Of a DNA stretch of 31,377 nucleotides, positions 31,182 through 31,377 are shown piece after piece. The position numbers and the translations under genes are program-made. This DNA is from a virus. The notes under the pieces are model-generated. The model worked only from the letters and a program-made list of their open reading frames with translations, was not told the origin of the DNA and made no database searches. The stretch lies in the IMG/VR virus record IMGVR_UViG_3300044533_001296, positions 1-31,377 of that record. One strand, 5' to 3'. Numbering within the stretch: position 1 is the stretch's first letter; each line of letters begins with the position of its first letter.

Positions 31182-31377
31182 TTATTTTGTTTTTAGTAAC
31201 TCTATTTCTAGTGCTTCTACCCTTTCTTTTAATTCCCTAATTGCGTTTGCATAACCGGCCCAAATGGCCTCTTTTTCGAATTGTAATATTGGTTCTCCTT
31301 CTCCATCTACCTTGGCTATTACTTCTCCATTAGAATCGATTACATCTATGGGGTGGTGATTGATGATTTCTGGAATA
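31182..31377 (-). CDS. Fourth tail fibre, C-terminal end of an S74 chaperone domain (rest beyond window)
   Basis: Sixty-five codons are visible before the TAA at 31182-31184; the 5' part lies outside the window. The frame reads IPEIINHHPIDVIDSNGEV, then GEPILQFEKEAIWAGYANAIRELKERVEALEIELL, closely matching the ends of the 1161-aa and 1130-aa fibres. So at least four fibre genes stand in tandem. The domain differs from the other two by an extra GEVIAKVDGEG stretch and AIWAGYANA in place of AxYASYVNA. Confidence 0.85.
   Translation of the reverse strand, partial: IPEIINHHPIDVIDSNGEVIAKVDGEGEPILQFEKEAIWAGYANAIRELKERVEALEIELLKTK

Noticed and set aside
20935-31377. Diversity-generating retroelement acting on the fibre genes
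   Set aside because: No reverse transcriptase gene or template/variable repeat pair with A-specific changes was seen in the window.

Overview
The window is part of the genome of a T4-like, contractile-tailed phage (myovirus), probably marine and probably infecting a member of the Bacteroidota. The phage assignment rests on recognisable tail sheath, tail tube, tape measure, baseplate hub with a peptidase domain, a LysM-like baseplate protein, tail fibres with self-cleaving chaperone ends, and a cyanophage-type T4 gp32 single-strand DNA-binding protein. The host guess is weaker: the DNA is A+T rich and the sequences just before start codons are A-rich and almost never Shine-Dalgarno-like, as in Bacteroidota.

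Every gene I can support lies on the minus strand, so transcription runs from the right edge to the left edge. From right to left: (1) 20.9-31.4 kb, an array of three complete and one cut-off giant tail-fibre/adhesin genes built from YadA-like beta-roll repeats, with one 64-residue gene between two of them; (2) 20.2-20.9 kb, two paralogous small proteins; (3) 17.1-20.2 kb, a tightly overlapping six-gene cassette: GT9-like glycosyltransferase, sulfotransferase, APS-kinase-like P-loop kinase, HxGH nucleotidyltransferase, HAD phosphatase and a DUF2061 membrane protein; (4) 16.0-17.1 kb, three small proteins of unknown role; (5) 7.2-16.0 kb, tail sheath, a Lys-rich membrane-type protein, tail tube, a gp26-like protein and small partner (possible frameshift pair), tape measure, baseplate protein and LysM-like protein; (6) 2.4-7.3 kb, the giant baseplate hub with a C-terminal M23 domain and a small baseplate-region gene; (7) 0-2.3 kb, a short divergent family A DNA polymerase, an unknown gene and the start of gp32.

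The most interesting part is region 3. Its gene content is what would be expected of a phage-encoded route for making the sulfate donor PAPS and placing sulfate on a glycan or other acceptor, and it sits directly between tail-fibre and tail-sheath genes. The acceptor (virion fibre glycan or host envelope) cannot be told from sequence. Other points for a second look are the Cys-rich beta-roll fibres, a possible +1 (or -2) frameshift between the gp26-like gene and its partner just upstream of the tape measure gene, an 8-bp ATATTTAT element 8-21 nt before nine genes, and a family A polymerase with an altered steric-gate position. No intergenic stretch exceeds 300 bases, and I found no tRNA, CRISPR array, insertion sequence or integrase.
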